Shown here: piece after piece, positions 35,821 to 45,050 of the stretch | Layout of the letters: each line of letters starts with the position of its first letter | Position numbering within the stretch: position 1 is the stretch's first letter | NCBI RefSeq assembly: GCF_001425445.1 | Contig: NZ_LMQU01000009.1 | Span: forward strand, 327,817-391,816 | DNA: 64,000 nucleotides | Source of the DNA: Devosia sp. Leaf420 | Lineage (GTDB): Bacteria > Pseudomonadota > Alphaproteobacteria > Rhizobiales > Devosiaceae | Reading direction: 5' to 3' | Program-made: the position numbers and the translations under genes | The notes under the pieces: generated by a model | The model's database searches: none | What the model was told of the DNA's origin: nothing | Seen by the model: the letters and a program-made list of their open reading frames with translations, nothing else

Positions 35821-37248
35821 TTATGACGGCTCAGAGCCGAGCATCTTCCCAGGATTGAGAATCCCGTTGGGATCGAGGGCCGTCTTGATCGAGCGCATCA
35901 TCTCGAGCGCGACGGGGTCTTTGACCTGCTTCAACAGATCGACTTTGAGCTGGCCGATGCCATGTTCGGCGGAGACCGAGCCGCCGAGTTTGAGGACGGT
36001 GTCGTAGATGACCTCGTGCACGGCCTCGTCATATTCGGCCATGAAGGCTTTGGGATCGGCGCCGGCGGGTTGGGAAAAGTTGAAGTGGATATTGCCGTCG
36101 CCCATGTGGCCGAAGGGGACGGGGCGGATGCCAGGAGAGACGCGTGCCGCCGCGGCGGAGCCTTCGGCAATGAGGACGGGAACGGCGGCGATGGGCACGG
36201 ACACGTCGTGCTTGATGGAGGCACCTTCCTTGGATTGGCACTCGCTCATCTGTTCGCGGAAGGTCCACATGCGGGTGCGCTCGGCGAGGGATTCGGCGAG
36301 CGTCGCATCGGTGATGAGATCGCGCTCGAAGGCGTTTTCGAGGGCCGATTGCAGGGCGCCGGGTTCGGTGCCGGCCATCCGCGTGACTTCGATCAGCGCA
36401 TACCATGGCGAGGGGCTGGCGGTGGGATCGGCGTCGAGCATGCCGTGGCGGAGTTGGAAATCGAGACCGATCTGGGGGATGAGTTCGAAGGCATTGAGGC
36501 GACCGCCGAGACGCTGGCGCATAAGCTGGAAGAGGGTCAGCGCGGCATCGGGCGAGGCGACGTTGACGAGGGCGGTTTCGTGGTCCTCCGGCAGCGGGAA
36601 GATTTTGAGAGTTGCGGCCGTGATGATGCCGAGGGTGCCCTCTGCGCCGACGAGCAGGTCCTTGAGATCGTACCCGGTATTGTCCTTTTTGAGGGCATTG
36701 AGGCCCTGATAGAGACGGCCATCGGCGAGGACGGCTTCGACGCCCATGGTCAATTCGCGGGCATTGCCATAGGCGAGGACATTGACGCCGCCGGCATTGG
36801 AAGAGAGGACGCCGCCGATGCGGGCCGAGCCTTGCGAGGCGAGCCAGAGCGGGAACATGGCGCCCTGAGCTTCGGCGGCTTTGTGGGCGTTTTCGAGGAT
36901 GACGCCGGATTCTGCGGTCATCACGCCGGCGGCGGTATCGAGCGCGCGGATGCGATCGAAGCGGGCGAGAGATACGATGACCTCGCTGCCTAGGAGCGGT
37001 ACCTGGGCGCCGACGAGGCCGGTATTGCCGCCCTGGGGGATGATGCCGACGCGGTTTTCATTGGCCCAGCGGAGGAGGGCTTGGAGGGCGTGAACGTCGG
37101 GTGGGATGACGACGGCGGCAGCGGGCGTGTGGAACCGCTTGCGCGGCTCCTTGACATAGGCGTCCATTTTTTGCGCATCGGTGATGACCGCATCGTGCCC
37201 CATAATGGCGGAGAGACCGCTGGCGATTTCGCTTTGTGACAGGGACAT
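35821..37248 (-). CDS. FAD-linked oxidoreductase (GlcD/D-lactate or D-2-hydroxyacid dehydrogenase type)
   Basis: A 475-residue flavoprotein of the vanillyl-alcohol-oxidase fold. The FAD-binding PCMH domain shows IIPQGGNTGLVGAQVP and the GGVLSSNAGGVNVLAYGNARE stretch. The FAD-oxidase C domain shows GHMGDGNIHFNF and SAEHGIGQLK (histidines expected near the flavin and metal). Relatives oxidise D-lactate, glycolate or D-2-hydroxyglutarate to the 2-oxoacid. The neighbours do not identify the substrate. GGAGG sits just before the ATG. Confidence 0.85.
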   Translation of the reverse strand: MSLSQSEIASGLSAIMGHDAVITDAQKMDAYVKEPRKRFHTPAAAVVIPPDVHALQALLRWANENRVGIIPQGGNTGLVGAQVPLLGSEVIVSLARFDRIRALDTAAGVMTAESGVILENAHKAAEAQGAMFPLWLASQGSARIGGVLSSNAGGVNVLAYGNARELTMGVEAVLADGRLYQGLNALKKDNTGYDLKDLLVGAEGTLGIITAATLKIFPLPEDHETALVNVASPDAALTLFQLMRQRLGGRLNAFELIPQIGLDFQLRHGMLDADPTASPSPWYALIEVTRMAGTEPGALQSALENAFERDLITDATLAESLAERTRMWTFREQMSECQSKEGASIKHDVSVPIAAVPVLIAEGSAAAARVSPGIRPVPFGHMGDGNIHFNFSQPAGADPKAFMAEYDEAVHEVIYDTVLKLGGSVSAEHGIGQLKVDLLKQVKDPVALEMMRSIKTALDPNGILNPGKMLGSEPS

Positions 37249-37484
37249 GGGGCCTCCGGAACGGCGCGCAGGATGGGTGATCTCATCTGCCACACACTGA
37301 CGCCGGATGCCAGAAAGACGTGGCGGGCATGGCACATTCCCGTTTCTGCCTCTGGCATGATGAGGCAAATCGGGTACGGTACCGCCGGGTTCGGGATTTG
37401 CGCGAAGAGCGGTTTCGGCCTGGAACGGGCGAATTGGCGTTCGTTTCGACTCTAGTCCAAGGTCGCGCCGTTTTTGGCGCGTTT

Positions 37485-38132
37485 ATGCGCATGACCACCC
37501 CCGACTGGCCCGATTTCTACTTTGCCCGGCACGGCGAAACCGACTGGAACCGCGAACGCCGATATCAGGGCAGCATGGACATTCCGCTCAATCGGGTCGG
37601 GCAGCTGCAGGCCGATGCCAATGGCGTGTTGTTGCGGCAATTGTTGGAGCAGGATGGCGTCGATCCCGCTTCGCTCAACTGGTTTGCCTCGCCGCTGAGC
37701 AGGGCGTCGGAAACCATGGACCGCATGCGGGCGGCCTTTGATGTTGAATTGCCGCCGGTGATTCATGATCCGCGGCTGATCGAGATTTCATTCGGCGATT
37801 TCGAGGGCATGTTGCACGCGGAAGTAGCGCAGAAATATGCGGCTTTGTCGCCCGGTGAGCGCGACGAGAGCTATTGGGCGTTCCGGCCGAATGGCGGCGA
37901 GAACTATGATGACGTTTCGGCGCGACTTGTCGATTTCGCGCATGATCTGACCCATCAAGCCGTCGTCGTTGCGCATGGCGGCGTGTTGCGCGTCTTGCGG
38001 CATCTGGTCGAAGGTGCGCCGCGCGGGGATGTGCTGAATTGGCCGCCGCCGCAGGGTGTCATCGCGCATTTTGCCAAGGGCCGGATGACGCTGCATGCGG
38101 CAGAGAATAGCTGGGATTCCGCTTCTGCTTGA
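37485..38132 (+). CDS. Histidine phosphatase family protein (phosphoglycerate-mutase-like)
   Basis: A ~215-residue branch 1 histidine phosphatase. The catalytic FARHGETDWNRERRYQG motif is at residue ~15, the second arginine in SPLSRASETM, the general acid in EISFGDFEG, and the second histidine in VVVAHGGVLR. The pattern is closer to broad phosphatases than to true phosphoglycerate mutase. Two ATGs (37485, 37491) are possible starts and neither has a strong ribosome site. Followed 62 bases later by aroC. Confidence 0.85.
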   Translation: MRMTTPDWPDFYFARHGETDWNRERRYQGSMDIPLNRVGQLQADANGVLLRQLLEQDGVDPASLNWFASPLSRASETMDRMRAAFDVELPPVIHDPRLIEISFGDFEGMLHAEVAQKYAALSPGERDESYWAFRPNGGENYDDVSARLVDFAHDLTHQAVVVAHGGVLRVLRHLVEGAPRGDVLNWPPPQGVIAHFAKGRMTLHAAENSWDSASA

Positions 38133-38194
38133 GCATGGCGATTGACCTCAGGGGGTGGGCTTTCTAGAAAGCCCACAACCCAAGGGGCTGCGCC

Positions 38195-39310
38195 ATGTCT
38201 TTCAATACGTTCGGGCATCTTTTCCGTTTCACCACCTGGGGCGAGAGCCATGGGCCGGCGCTGGGCGTGGTGGTGGACGGGGTGCCGCCGGGCATTTTGC
38301 TGACGCCGGAGATCATTCAGCGCGATCTCGATCGGCGGAAGCCGGGGCAGAGCAAATATACGACGCAGCGGCGCGAGGATGACGCGGTCAAGATCCTGTC
38401 GGGCGTGTTCGAGGACGAGCGCACCGATGGTCCGCGGACGACGGGGACACCGATTTCGCTCTTGATCGAGAATACGGACCAGCGATCCAAGGATTATTCC
38501 GATATCCGCGACAAGTATCGTCCGGGCCATGCCGATTTCACCTATGACCAGAAGTACGGCATTCGCGACTATCGCGGTGGTGGGCGCACTTCGGCCCGCG
38601 AGACCGCGGCACGCGTTGCGGCCGGCGCGGTGGCGCGTCAGGTGCTGGCGGGCGTGACGATCCGCGCGAGCCTTGTGCAGGTTGGGCCGCACAAGATCGA
38701 CTACAAAAATTTCGATTGGGATCAGGTGGGGGAGAACCCGTTTTTCTGCGCCGATGCCAAGGCGGCGGAATTTTGGGCGGATTATCTTGATGGCATTCGT
38801 CGGGATGGCAACTCCGTAGGGGCAGTGATCGAGGTAGTGGCCGAGGGCGTGCCGGCAGGCTGGGGCGCGCCGGTCTATGGCAAGCTGAGCGCGGACCTGG
38901 CCTCGGCGATGATGAGCATCAATGCGGTCAAGGCCGTCGAGATCGGGGATGGCTTTGGCGCGGCGGCGCTGACGGGGGTAGAGAATGCCGACCAGATGCG
39001 GGCGGGCGAGGGAAAGCCGTATTTCCTATCCAATCATGCCGGGGGGATCTTGGGTGGGATTTCCAATGGCGATCCGATCGTTTGCCGCTTTGCGGTGAAG
39101 CCGACATCGTCGATCATTACGCCGCGGCAGACGGTGACCTCGGCCAATGAGGATGCCGATATCATCACCAAAGGGCGGCATGATCCCTGTGTGGGTATTC
39201 GCGCCGTGCCGGTGGGTGAGGCGATGATGGCGCTGGTGCTGGCAGATCATATGTTGCGGCATCGCGGGCAGACCGGGCGCGAGGGGGCTGTGGGTTTCCA
39301 GCGGAACTGA
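38195..39310 (+). CDS. aroC: Chorismate synthase
   Basis: Converts 5-enolpyruvylshikimate-3-phosphate to chorismate, last step of the shikimate pathway, needing reduced FMN. The 371-residue protein carries the family signatures [18 protein letters not shown] near the start, [21 protein letters not shown] mid-way in shortened form, and [13 protein letters not shown] with [10 protein letters not shown] near the end. No other aromatic-pathway gene is nearby. Confidence 0.98.
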   Translation: MSFNTFGHLFRFTTWGESHGPALGVVVDGVPPGILLTPEIIQRDLDRRKPGQSKYTTQRREDDAVKILSGVFEDERTDGPRTTGTPISLLIENTDQRSKDYSDIRDKYRPGHADFTYDQKYGIRDYRGGGRTSARETAARVAAGAVARQVLAGVTIRASLVQVGPHKIDYKNFDWDQVGENPFFCADAKAAEFWADYLDGIRRDGNSVGAVIEVVAEGVPAGWGAPVYGKLSADLASAMMSINAVKAVEIGDGFGAAALTGVENADQMRAGEGKPYFLSNHAGGILGGISNGDPIVCRFAVKPTSSIITPRQTVTSANEDADIITKGRHDPCVGIRAVPVGEAMMALVLADHMLRHRGQTGREGAVGFQRN

Positions 39311-39334
39311 CACCTCTCCCCGTGGGGATAGGTG
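39311..39334. terminator. Hairpin between convergent genes
   Basis: CACCTCTCCCC-GT-GGGGATAGGTG directly after the aroC stop. A strong stem without a clear T-run, resembling the core of the family A repeats. It could act as a transcription barrier between aroC and the convergent metallo-hydrolase gene. Confidence 0.5.
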
Positions 39335-39342
39335 AAGAGGGC

Positions 39343-40257
39343 TTAGGCCAAAGCCAACCGCATCCCCAAAAAACCGCGTTTCACTTTCAGCGCGCCGCGC
39401 TGTTCCAGATATTCGACGTGCGCCGCCATGGTCATCCGGGCGGCCGTACGGATCTTTGCGGGCTGGGTCGGGTAGATTACTTTCACCACCGCGCCGAGAG
39501 TCTTCGCGCCGTTGCCGACGGCGGCGAGCAGTTGGTCGTTGCGCATTTGCCGGTGCCCTTTGAGCGCCTCAGCATGGCCTCGGCCGTCCTCAATAGGGCC
39601 ACCGTGGGCAGCGTGAAAATGCCGATACGGCAGGGCGATGACTTTGTCGAGGGAGGCGAAGTAATCGGCCATGGAGCCATCGGGGACGGCGACGAGGGTG
39701 GAATTCCAGCCCATGACGTGATCGCCGGATAACAGAATATCGTGTTGGGGTAGGCCGAAGGCGAGGTGGTTGGCGCAGTGGCCGGGGGTCGTGTGGACGG
39801 TGAGCGTCAGATCGCCGGCGGTGATCGTTTCGTCATCGGTGAGAGTGCGGTCGGGCTGCAAATCCCAATCGCAGGAATTCTTGATCGGGTTGCGCTCGAA
39901 GCGGCGAAGTGGGCGCGAGAGGCGGTGGGGGCCGCCGAACCAGAGCGGGGCCTTGTAGCGCGCCGCAACTTTTGCAGCGGCGGCGCTGTGGTCGCGATGG
40001 GTGTGGGTCAGGAGAATGGCCGAGACCTCGCGGTCGGCGATGGCGCGGTGGAGCGATTCGAGATGGGCGGTGTCGTCAGGCCCTGGATCGAGAATGGCGA
40101 CGCGATTGGTGCCGAGGAGAAAGCTATTGGTGCCGGTAAAAGTATAGGGCGACGCATTGGGCGCTGTTATGCGCGTGAGGCCGGGCGCGAGCGCGATGCC
40201 GGCGCCGACCTTAGGCGAGAACTGCGTATCGAATGTGGGAGGAGCTTGGGGAGCCAT
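39343..40257 (-). CDS. Metallo-beta-lactamase-fold hydrolase
   Basis: A 304-residue hydrolase. The zinc-binding motif HTHRDHSA (HxHxDH) is intact; GHCANHLAF and LSGDHVMGW give the later histidine and aspartate, and HAAHGGP the final histidine. The C-terminal 70 residues form a winged-helix-like part, as in the LACTB2-type group of hydrolases that includes a nuclease. The substrate is unknown. Divergent from bioY across 89 bases. Confidence 0.85.
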   Translation of the reverse strand: MAPQAPPTFDTQFSPKVGAGIALAPGLTRITAPNASPYTFTGTNSFLLGTNRVAILDPGPDDTAHLESLHRAIADREVSAILLTHTHRDHSAAAAKVAARYKAPLWFGGPHRLSRPLRRFERNPIKNSCDWDLQPDRTLTDDETITAGDLTLTVHTTPGHCANHLAFGLPQHDILLSGDHVMGWNSTLVAVPDGSMADYFASLDKVIALPYRHFHAAHGGPIEDGRGHAEALKGHRQMRNDQLLAAVGNGAKTLGAVVKVIYPTQPAKIRTAARMTMAAHVEYLEQRGALKVKRGFLGMRLALA

Positions 40258-40346
40258 TGCGCCTGGTATCGTGACAGAATAGAACGGGGGTACCGAACAC
40301 GGACGGTTGATCGACCCGGCCGTGCTCTCAGCTAGAAAGGTATGAA

Positions 40347-40961
40347 ATGGCCGTCACTTTGACCACGCCCAATACGCTGCTCGGTGCATTCCAGCCCAAG
40401 TCCAATGCAGCCAAGCTGGCGACCAATCTCACGACTGTCGTGCTCGGCACGCTTCTGATCACCCTTGCCGCCAAGATCAATGTTCCGGTCTGGCCGGTTC
40501 CGGTGACCCTGCAGGGTCTTGCCATCGCCGCGCTTGCTGCCGCTTTCGGCACGCGTATCGGCGTTGCGACCGTTGCTCTTTATCTCCTCGAAGGGGCGAT
40601 GGGCCTGCCCGTTTTCGCGACCGGCGGCGGCCTGCCTTACCTGATCGGGCCCACCGGTGGCTTCCTTCTCGGCTTCCTCGTCATGGCCGGCATTATTGGC
40701 TATGCCGCTGACCGCGGCGCTTCATCCAAGCCTCTAACTCTGTTCGGTGCCATGCTGGTCGGAGAAGTTGCGCTCTTTGCCATTGGCTTTGCCTGGCTGC
40801 TGACCCTCTCGGGCAATGCCCAGTGGATCGACCAGACCAATGTCGTCGCCTCGGCCTGGGCCAAGGCGGTTCAGCCATTCATCGTCTGGGATATTCTCAA
40901 GATGGCTCTGGCTGCGCTGACCGTGACCGGCGCCTGGAACGTTTTTGGCGCCAAGCGCTAA
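40347..40961 (+). CDS. bioY: Biotin transporter substrate-binding subunit
   Basis: S-component that takes up biotin, alone or with ECF modules. The 204-residue protein has about six membrane spans and the BioY signatures VPVWPVPVTLQGLAIAALAA, YLLEGAMGLPVFA and GGLPYLIGPTGGFLLGF. No bioM or bioN lies beside it, so it would work solo or with a shared ECF module encoded elsewhere. I looked for a BioR site (TTATnnATAA) in the 89 bases upstream and saw none. Confidence 0.93.
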   Translation: MAVTLTTPNTLLGAFQPKSNAAKLATNLTTVVLGTLLITLAAKINVPVWPVPVTLQGLAIAALAAAFGTRIGVATVALYLLEGAMGLPVFATGGGLPYLIGPTGGFLLGFLVMAGIIGYAADRGASSKPLTLFGAMLVGEVALFAIGFAWLLTLSGNAQWIDQTNVVASAWAKAVQPFIVWDILKMALAALTVTGAWNVFGAKR

Positions 40962-40983
40962 CACGAACCGATCTAGAATATGT

Positions 40984-41010
40984 GGGCTGGCCTGCAGGCC
41001 GGCCCTTTTT
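40984..41010 (+). terminator. Terminator of bioY
   Basis: GGGCTGGCC-TGCA-GGCCGGCCC followed by TTTTT, 22 bases after the bioY stop. Its last bases touch the stop of the convergent topoisomerase gene, so it may serve both. Confidence 0.85.
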
Positions 41011-42076
41011 ATTTGTCCGCTGAAAGGCATTTGAGGAAGGCGAGGGTGCCAAGCTCCTCCTCGTCGAACCATTCGATCGGGCGCAGGCGCTTTTCGGGCA
41101 GCAGTTTTCCCTCTTCCCAATGCTCGAAAACTGCCGGGTGAATATAGCTCGAGCGGCAGACGGCGCGGGTATTGCCGAGCTTACTGGCGACCTGATCGAT
41201 CACGCCGGTGACGAACCGTTTCTGTCCAGCCTTGGTTTCGGGAACATCGGTGCCGCAGAGAAGGCCATACGCCCGGACAGTCGCCGCCCAAGTGCGGAAG
41301 TGCTTTGAGGAAAAGCCTTCGCCTGCATGTTCGGCGATGTAGTCGTTGATGTCGCGCGAACTGATGGCGTGAAAGCCGTTTTCGTCCTCATATTTGAAGA
41401 GATGCTGGCCGGGCAGGTCCTGCATGGATTTGACGAGGCGGGACATGCGGCGATCGACGAGCTGCAGGTTCCAGTCCTTGCCCGACTTGCCCTTGAAGCG
41501 GAAATTGATGGCCTGGCCACTGATATCGACGTGCTTGCGGCGCAGCGTCGTCAGGCCAAAGCTCTTATTGTCGCGCGCGTAAGCGGGATTGCCGACGCGA
41601 ATAAGGCTATTATCGAGGAGCCAGACGACAGAGGCAGCGACCCGATCGCGGCCAAGGCTGCGCCGACGCAGATCCGCATCGACCTGGGCCCGGAGGTTTG
41701 GCAGGACCTGGGCGAAGGCGAGGAGGCGACCAAACTTGTTGCCGGAACGATGCGCGGTCCAATCGGCGTGATAGCGATATTGCTTGCGGCCGCGCTCGTC
41801 GCGACCGGTGGCCTGAATGTGGCCATTGGCCTCGGCGCAAATCCAGACATCGGTCCAGGCGGGCGGGATGACGAGAGCCTCGATCATTTTTCGCTGCTGC
41901 GGCGTCGGGGCTTCCCCGTCGGCATCGACATAAGAAAAGCCTTTACCGCGGCGGAGACGCGTCCACCCTGGATCGCAATCGGAAGAAAAGCAAAGGCCGG
42001 GCGGGGGCGCCGCAACGATTTCATCGGCCCGCATTCTGTCCCAAACTGGTCCCTGGCTGCGCATCGTGGTCTCCAT
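41009..42076 (-). CDS. DNA topoisomerase IB (poxvirus-like bacterial type)
   Basis: Relaxes supercoiled DNA through a 3'-phosphotyrosine link. The 355-residue protein has the catalytic set: R in FGLTTLRRKHV, K in FKGKSGKDW, R in SSKHFRTWAAT, and the tyrosine in RSSYIHPAV near the C-terminus. The N-terminal domain shows IPPAWTDVWIC and TGRDERGRKQYRYHADW. Bacterial members are an accessory class, common in alpha- and betaproteobacteria. The length is normal. Confidence 0.93.
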   Translation of the reverse strand: METTMRSQGPVWDRMRADEIVAAPPPGLCFSSDCDPGWTRLRRGKGFSYVDADGEAPTPQQRKMIEALVIPPAWTDVWICAEANGHIQATGRDERGRKQYRYHADWTAHRSGNKFGRLLAFAQVLPNLRAQVDADLRRRSLGRDRVAASVVWLLDNSLIRVGNPAYARDNKSFGLTTLRRKHVDISGQAINFRFKGKSGKDWNLQLVDRRMSRLVKSMQDLPGQHLFKYEDENGFHAISSRDINDYIAEHAGEGFSSKHFRTWAATVRAYGLLCGTDVPETKAGQKRFVTGVIDQVASKLGNTRAVCRSSYIHPAVFEHWEEGKLLPEKRLRPIEWFDEEELGTLAFLKCLSADK

Positions 42077-42184
42077 CGTCCGTCGCCAGAAATGCGGCGG
42101 TGCGGTTGCGAGTTCCTTGATTCACATGCGAAGGCGAGGAACGAAAAAGTGTGCTCGCACGTCTTTGGGCAGAGCGAGGTGAAG

Positions 42185-42520
42185 ATGAGCGCATATCGAA
42201 AAATTGGCGTGGGCGAAGATGCCGGTGACGCCGTGACGGTCGGGATCGAGGAAAACGCCGACGGCCGGGTGGTGGCGGCGGTCTGGTGGCCATCGCGCGG
42301 CGATGTCGATGCCGATGAGGCCGATTATGACACTGTCGACGAGGCCCTCAAGGCGGCAGAGGCAGCCAAGGCCCTGCATGGATTTCCCGAAGTGGTCGTG
42401 ACGCTGCAACGCGACGAACTCTGGCAGCCGCGTTGGGGCACGCTCAATGACGGTGTGGCACTCGACGATGCGGAATCGTTTGAATTGGCGCGCGCGATGG
42501 AAGCAAGCCGCGACGCCTGA
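42185..42520 (+). CDS. Hypothetical acidic protein
   Basis: A 111-residue soluble, strongly acidic protein rich in Asp, Glu and Ala. Its last third reads LQRDELWQPRWGTLNDGVAL. An ATG with a GAGGTGAAG ribosome site supports translation. No family recognised. It faces away from the topoisomerase gene. Confidence 0.6.
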   Translation: MSAYRKIGVGEDAGDAVTVGIEENADGRVVAAVWWPSRGDVDADEADYDTVDEALKAAEAAKALHGFPEVVVTLQRDELWQPRWGTLNDGVALDDAESFELARAMEASRDA

Positions 42521-42568
42521 TGCGTCGTTGCGGCGGCTTTTGCGCACCTGAGAACTTGGAGAAAGCAA

Positions 42569-42602
42569 AACGGGCGCCGCCGAAAATTCGGCGACGCCCG
42601 TT
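42569..42602 (-). terminator. Terminator of tRNA-Pro
   Basis: An almost perfect inverted repeat with arms AACGGGCG-C-CGCCGAA and TTCGGCG-A-CGCCCGTT. On the minus strand it follows the tRNA 3' end by five bases and is followed by TTTTGCTTT. Confidence 0.85.
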
Positions 42603-42607
42603 GCTAT

Positions 42608-42684
42608 TGGTCGGAGTAGAGTGATTCGAACACTCGACCCCCTGCTCCCGAAGCAGGTGCGCTACCAGGCTGCGCTATACTCCG
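42608..42684 (-). tRNA. tRNA-Pro (anticodon CGG), CCA encoded
   Basis: A 77-base tRNA. The acceptor stem CGGAGTA pairs with TACTCCG, then the A discriminator and CCA are encoded. The anticodon stem CCTGC/GCAGG encloses loop TTCGGGA, giving anticodon CGG (reads CCG). The T arm GAGTG-TTCGAAT-CACTC and D arm GCGC-AGCCTGGTA-GCGC are canonical. No integrated element or duplicated tRNA 3' end is seen beside it. Confidence 0.97.
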
Positions 42685-42769
42685 TCAGGAATTGCATCGC
42701 TCGGGAATGCGCGGGTAAAACCCGTCGCGGCGCGATGTGGCGGCGTTATAGCCAGAGACGGGCAAGGGT

Positions 42770-43765
42770 TCAAGCGCTTCCCGCACGCTTTTCTTCGATA
42801 TCCTTAGCGGCAGGACCGCTACGCGGCTCGACAGCAGAATGGGCGAGAAACCAGCGATAGGTCAGGGTGATGCCGGTCTCCAGATCCACGCTGGGCGACC
42901 AACCGAGTTGGCGGAGCCGGGTGCTGTCGAGAAGCTTCCGCGGCGTGCCATCGGGCTTGGACGGATCGGGTAGGATCTCGCCGGAGTAGCCGATAATCCG
43001 GGCGATCGTATGCGCCAGATTCAAGATGCTGATATCGTCGCCGAAGCCGACATTGATTGGCTCCCCACTGGAATAGGCCTTGAGGAGAAAAACGATCGCA
43101 TCGGCGCAATCATCGGCATGGAGGAACTCGCGGCGGGGCGTGCCGGTGCCCCAGATGGTGATGGACGGCGCGGACGCCAGCTTGGCTTCGTGAATTTTTC
43201 GGATGAGCGCGGGGAGGACGTGGCTCAAGAGAGGATCGAAATTGTCTGCGGTGCCATAGAGGTTGGTCGGCATGGCGGCGATATAGTCGCGGCCATATTG
43301 GGCGCGGAAGGCCTGGACGAGCTTGATGCCGGCGATCTTGGCGATGGCATACCATTCGTTGGACGGCTCAAGCGGGCCCGTGAGGAGCGCATCTTCGGAT
43401 ATGGGCTGCGCCGCGAGGCGCGGATAGATGCAGGAGGAGCCGAGGAAGAGCAGGCGATCGACGTCATTCGAGTGGCCCGAAGTGATGATGTTGGTGGCTA
43501 TAAGAAGGTTGTCGGCGAGGAATTCGGCGGGCCGGGTTTGATTGGCAAGGATGCCGCCGACGGTTGCGGCCGCAATAATGATGGCGTCAGGGCGGCTGTC
43601 ATGAATAAAGCGATCGACCGCTGGTTGCTGCCGAAGATCGAGCTGGGCGCGGGTCGCGGTTACGAGCGTGCAGTTTTCACGCTGGAGGCGGCGGACGAGG
43701 GCGCTGCCGACGAGGCCGGTATGCCCGGCGACCCAGATGCGTTTGCCGGAGAGATCGAACGGCAT
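42770..43765 (-). CDS. fcl: GDP-L-fucose synthase
   Basis: Short-chain-dehydrogenase-type epimerase/reductase that turns GDP-4-keto-6-deoxymannose into GDP-L-fucose with NADPH. The 331 residues show the NADP motif GHTGLVGSA near the N-terminus, the family motif FLGSSCIYPRLA, and the YxxxK catalytic pair in YAIAKIAGIKLVQAF. GDDISILNLAHTIA and the late GTPRKLLDS complete the match. Eight bases after gmd, so the two form an operon. Fucose or a derivative probably goes into surface polysaccharide. Confidence 0.94.
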   Translation of the reverse strand: MPFDLSGKRIWVAGHTGLVGSALVRRLQRENCTLVTATRAQLDLRQQPAVDRFIHDSRPDAIIIAAATVGGILANQTRPAEFLADNLLIATNIITSGHSNDVDRLLFLGSSCIYPRLAAQPISEDALLTGPLEPSNEWYAIAKIAGIKLVQAFRAQYGRDYIAAMPTNLYGTADNFDPLLSHVLPALIRKIHEAKLASAPSITIWGTGTPRREFLHADDCADAIVFLLKAYSSGEPINVGFGDDISILNLAHTIARIIGYSGEILPDPSKPDGTPRKLLDSTRLRQLGWSPSVDLETGITLTYRWFLAHSAVEPRSGPAAKDIEEKRAGSA

Positions 43766-43773
43766 GGCCCACC

Positions 43774-44901
43774 TCAATCTGCAAGGCTGACGGGGAGAGC
43801 GAGGCCATGCGCGCTGAGAAGGGCGTGGCGTCGCGCGGCTTGATAATCGGCCTCGACCATTTCCCGGCACATTTCGCGGGCAGTGATCAGCGGCGTCCAG
43901 CCGAGCTTATCGCGTGCCTTGCTGGCATCGCCGAGAAGCGTGTCGGTTTCGGCGGGACGGAAGTAGCGCGGATCGACTCGGAGGATGATGTCGCCCGTCC
44001 GCACTTGCGGCGCGAGGTCGCCCTGGATGGCGGCGATGACGCCGACTTCGTTTTCTCCGGAGCCGGAAAATTCGAGCGTGATCCCGAGATCGGCGGCGGC
44101 CCAGATGATGAATTCTCGCACCGAATATTGCTGGCCGGAGGCGATGACGAAATCCTCGGGCTCATCCTGCTGCAACATCATCCACTGCATGCGGACATAA
44201 TCGCGGGCATGCCCCCAATCGCGCAGGGCGTCGAGATTGCCGACATAAAGACAGGGCTCGAGGCCGAGGGCGATATTGGCAAGGCCGCGGGTGATTTTAC
44301 GCGTGACGAAGGTTTCGCCGCGGCGCGGGCTCTCATGATTGAAGAGAATGCCATTGCAGGCATAGAGGCCGTAGGCCTCGCGATAATTGACCGTCATCGC
44401 ATAGGCATAGAGCTTGGCCACCGCATAGGGCGAGCGAGGATGGAAGGGCGTCGTCTCGCGCTGGGGAACTTCAGCAACTTTGCCGAAGAGTTCGGACGTG
44501 GAGGCCTGATAAAAGCGTGTCTTCTTTTCGAAGCCGAGAAAGCGGATGGATTCAAGGAGGCGCAGCGTGCCGAGGCCGTCGATATCGGACGTGTATTCGG
44601 GCGCTTCGAAGGAGACTTTAACGTGGGACTGGGCGCCGAGATTGTAGATTTCGTCTGGCTCGACATCGCGGATGATGCGCGTGAGGCTGAGCGTATCGGA
44701 GAGATCGCCATGATGGAGGGTGAGGCCATCGGCCTGGCTGTGTTGATCGCGATAGATATGGTCGATGCGCTGAGTATTGAACTGCGACGAGCGCCGCTTG
44801 ATGCCGTGAACGCGATAGCCCTTATCGAGCAGGAATTCGGCGAGATAGGAGCCATCCTGGCCGGTAATGCCGGTGATCAAGGCGACTTTGTTTGAACGCA
44901 T
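43774..44901 (-). CDS. gmd: GDP-mannose 4,6-dehydratase
   Basis: Converts GDP-mannose to GDP-4-keto-6-deoxymannose, first step to GDP-fucose and GDP-rhamnose. The 375-residue protein has the NADP motif [28 protein letters not shown] with the catalytic threonine/serine, and [19 protein letters not shown] with YxxxK. The start at 44901 is the ATG next to the Rossmann fold. The 149 bases upstream are notably AT-rich and likely hold the promoter. No glycosyltransferase lies in the window to use the product. Confidence 0.96.
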   Translation of the reverse strand: MRSNKVALITGITGQDGSYLAEFLLDKGYRVHGIKRRSSQFNTQRIDHIYRDQHSQADGLTLHHGDLSDTLSLTRIIRDVEPDEIYNLGAQSHVKVSFEAPEYTSDIDGLGTLRLLESIRFLGFEKKTRFYQASTSELFGKVAEVPQRETTPFHPRSPYAVAKLYAYAMTVNYREAYGLYACNGILFNHESPRRGETFVTRKITRGLANIALGLEPCLYVGNLDALRDWGHARDYVRMQWMMLQQDEPEDFVIASGQQYSVREFIIWAAADLGITLEFSGSGENEVGVIAAIQGDLAPQVRTGDIILRVDPRYFRPAETDTLLGDASKARDKLGWTPLITAREMCREMVEADYQAARRHALLSAHGLALPVSLAD

Positions 44902-45050
44902 ACTGAACCCTTCGCTCGGCAACACAAATTGCGCGAGAGGGCAGGTCGATGTCTTCTTGTTATTGTTTAAATTCAGTCATGCCCCTCGCAATACAGTGAG
45001 CGGCAAATACTTTGACGTGACAATACGTAGTTTCTGAAGTCCGTGTGTCG

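Noticed and set aside
40258-40346. Possible BioR site or riboswitch before bioY
   Set aside because: No TTATnnATAA-type palindrome and no structured leader; the 89 bases are too short for a known biotin-control RNA.
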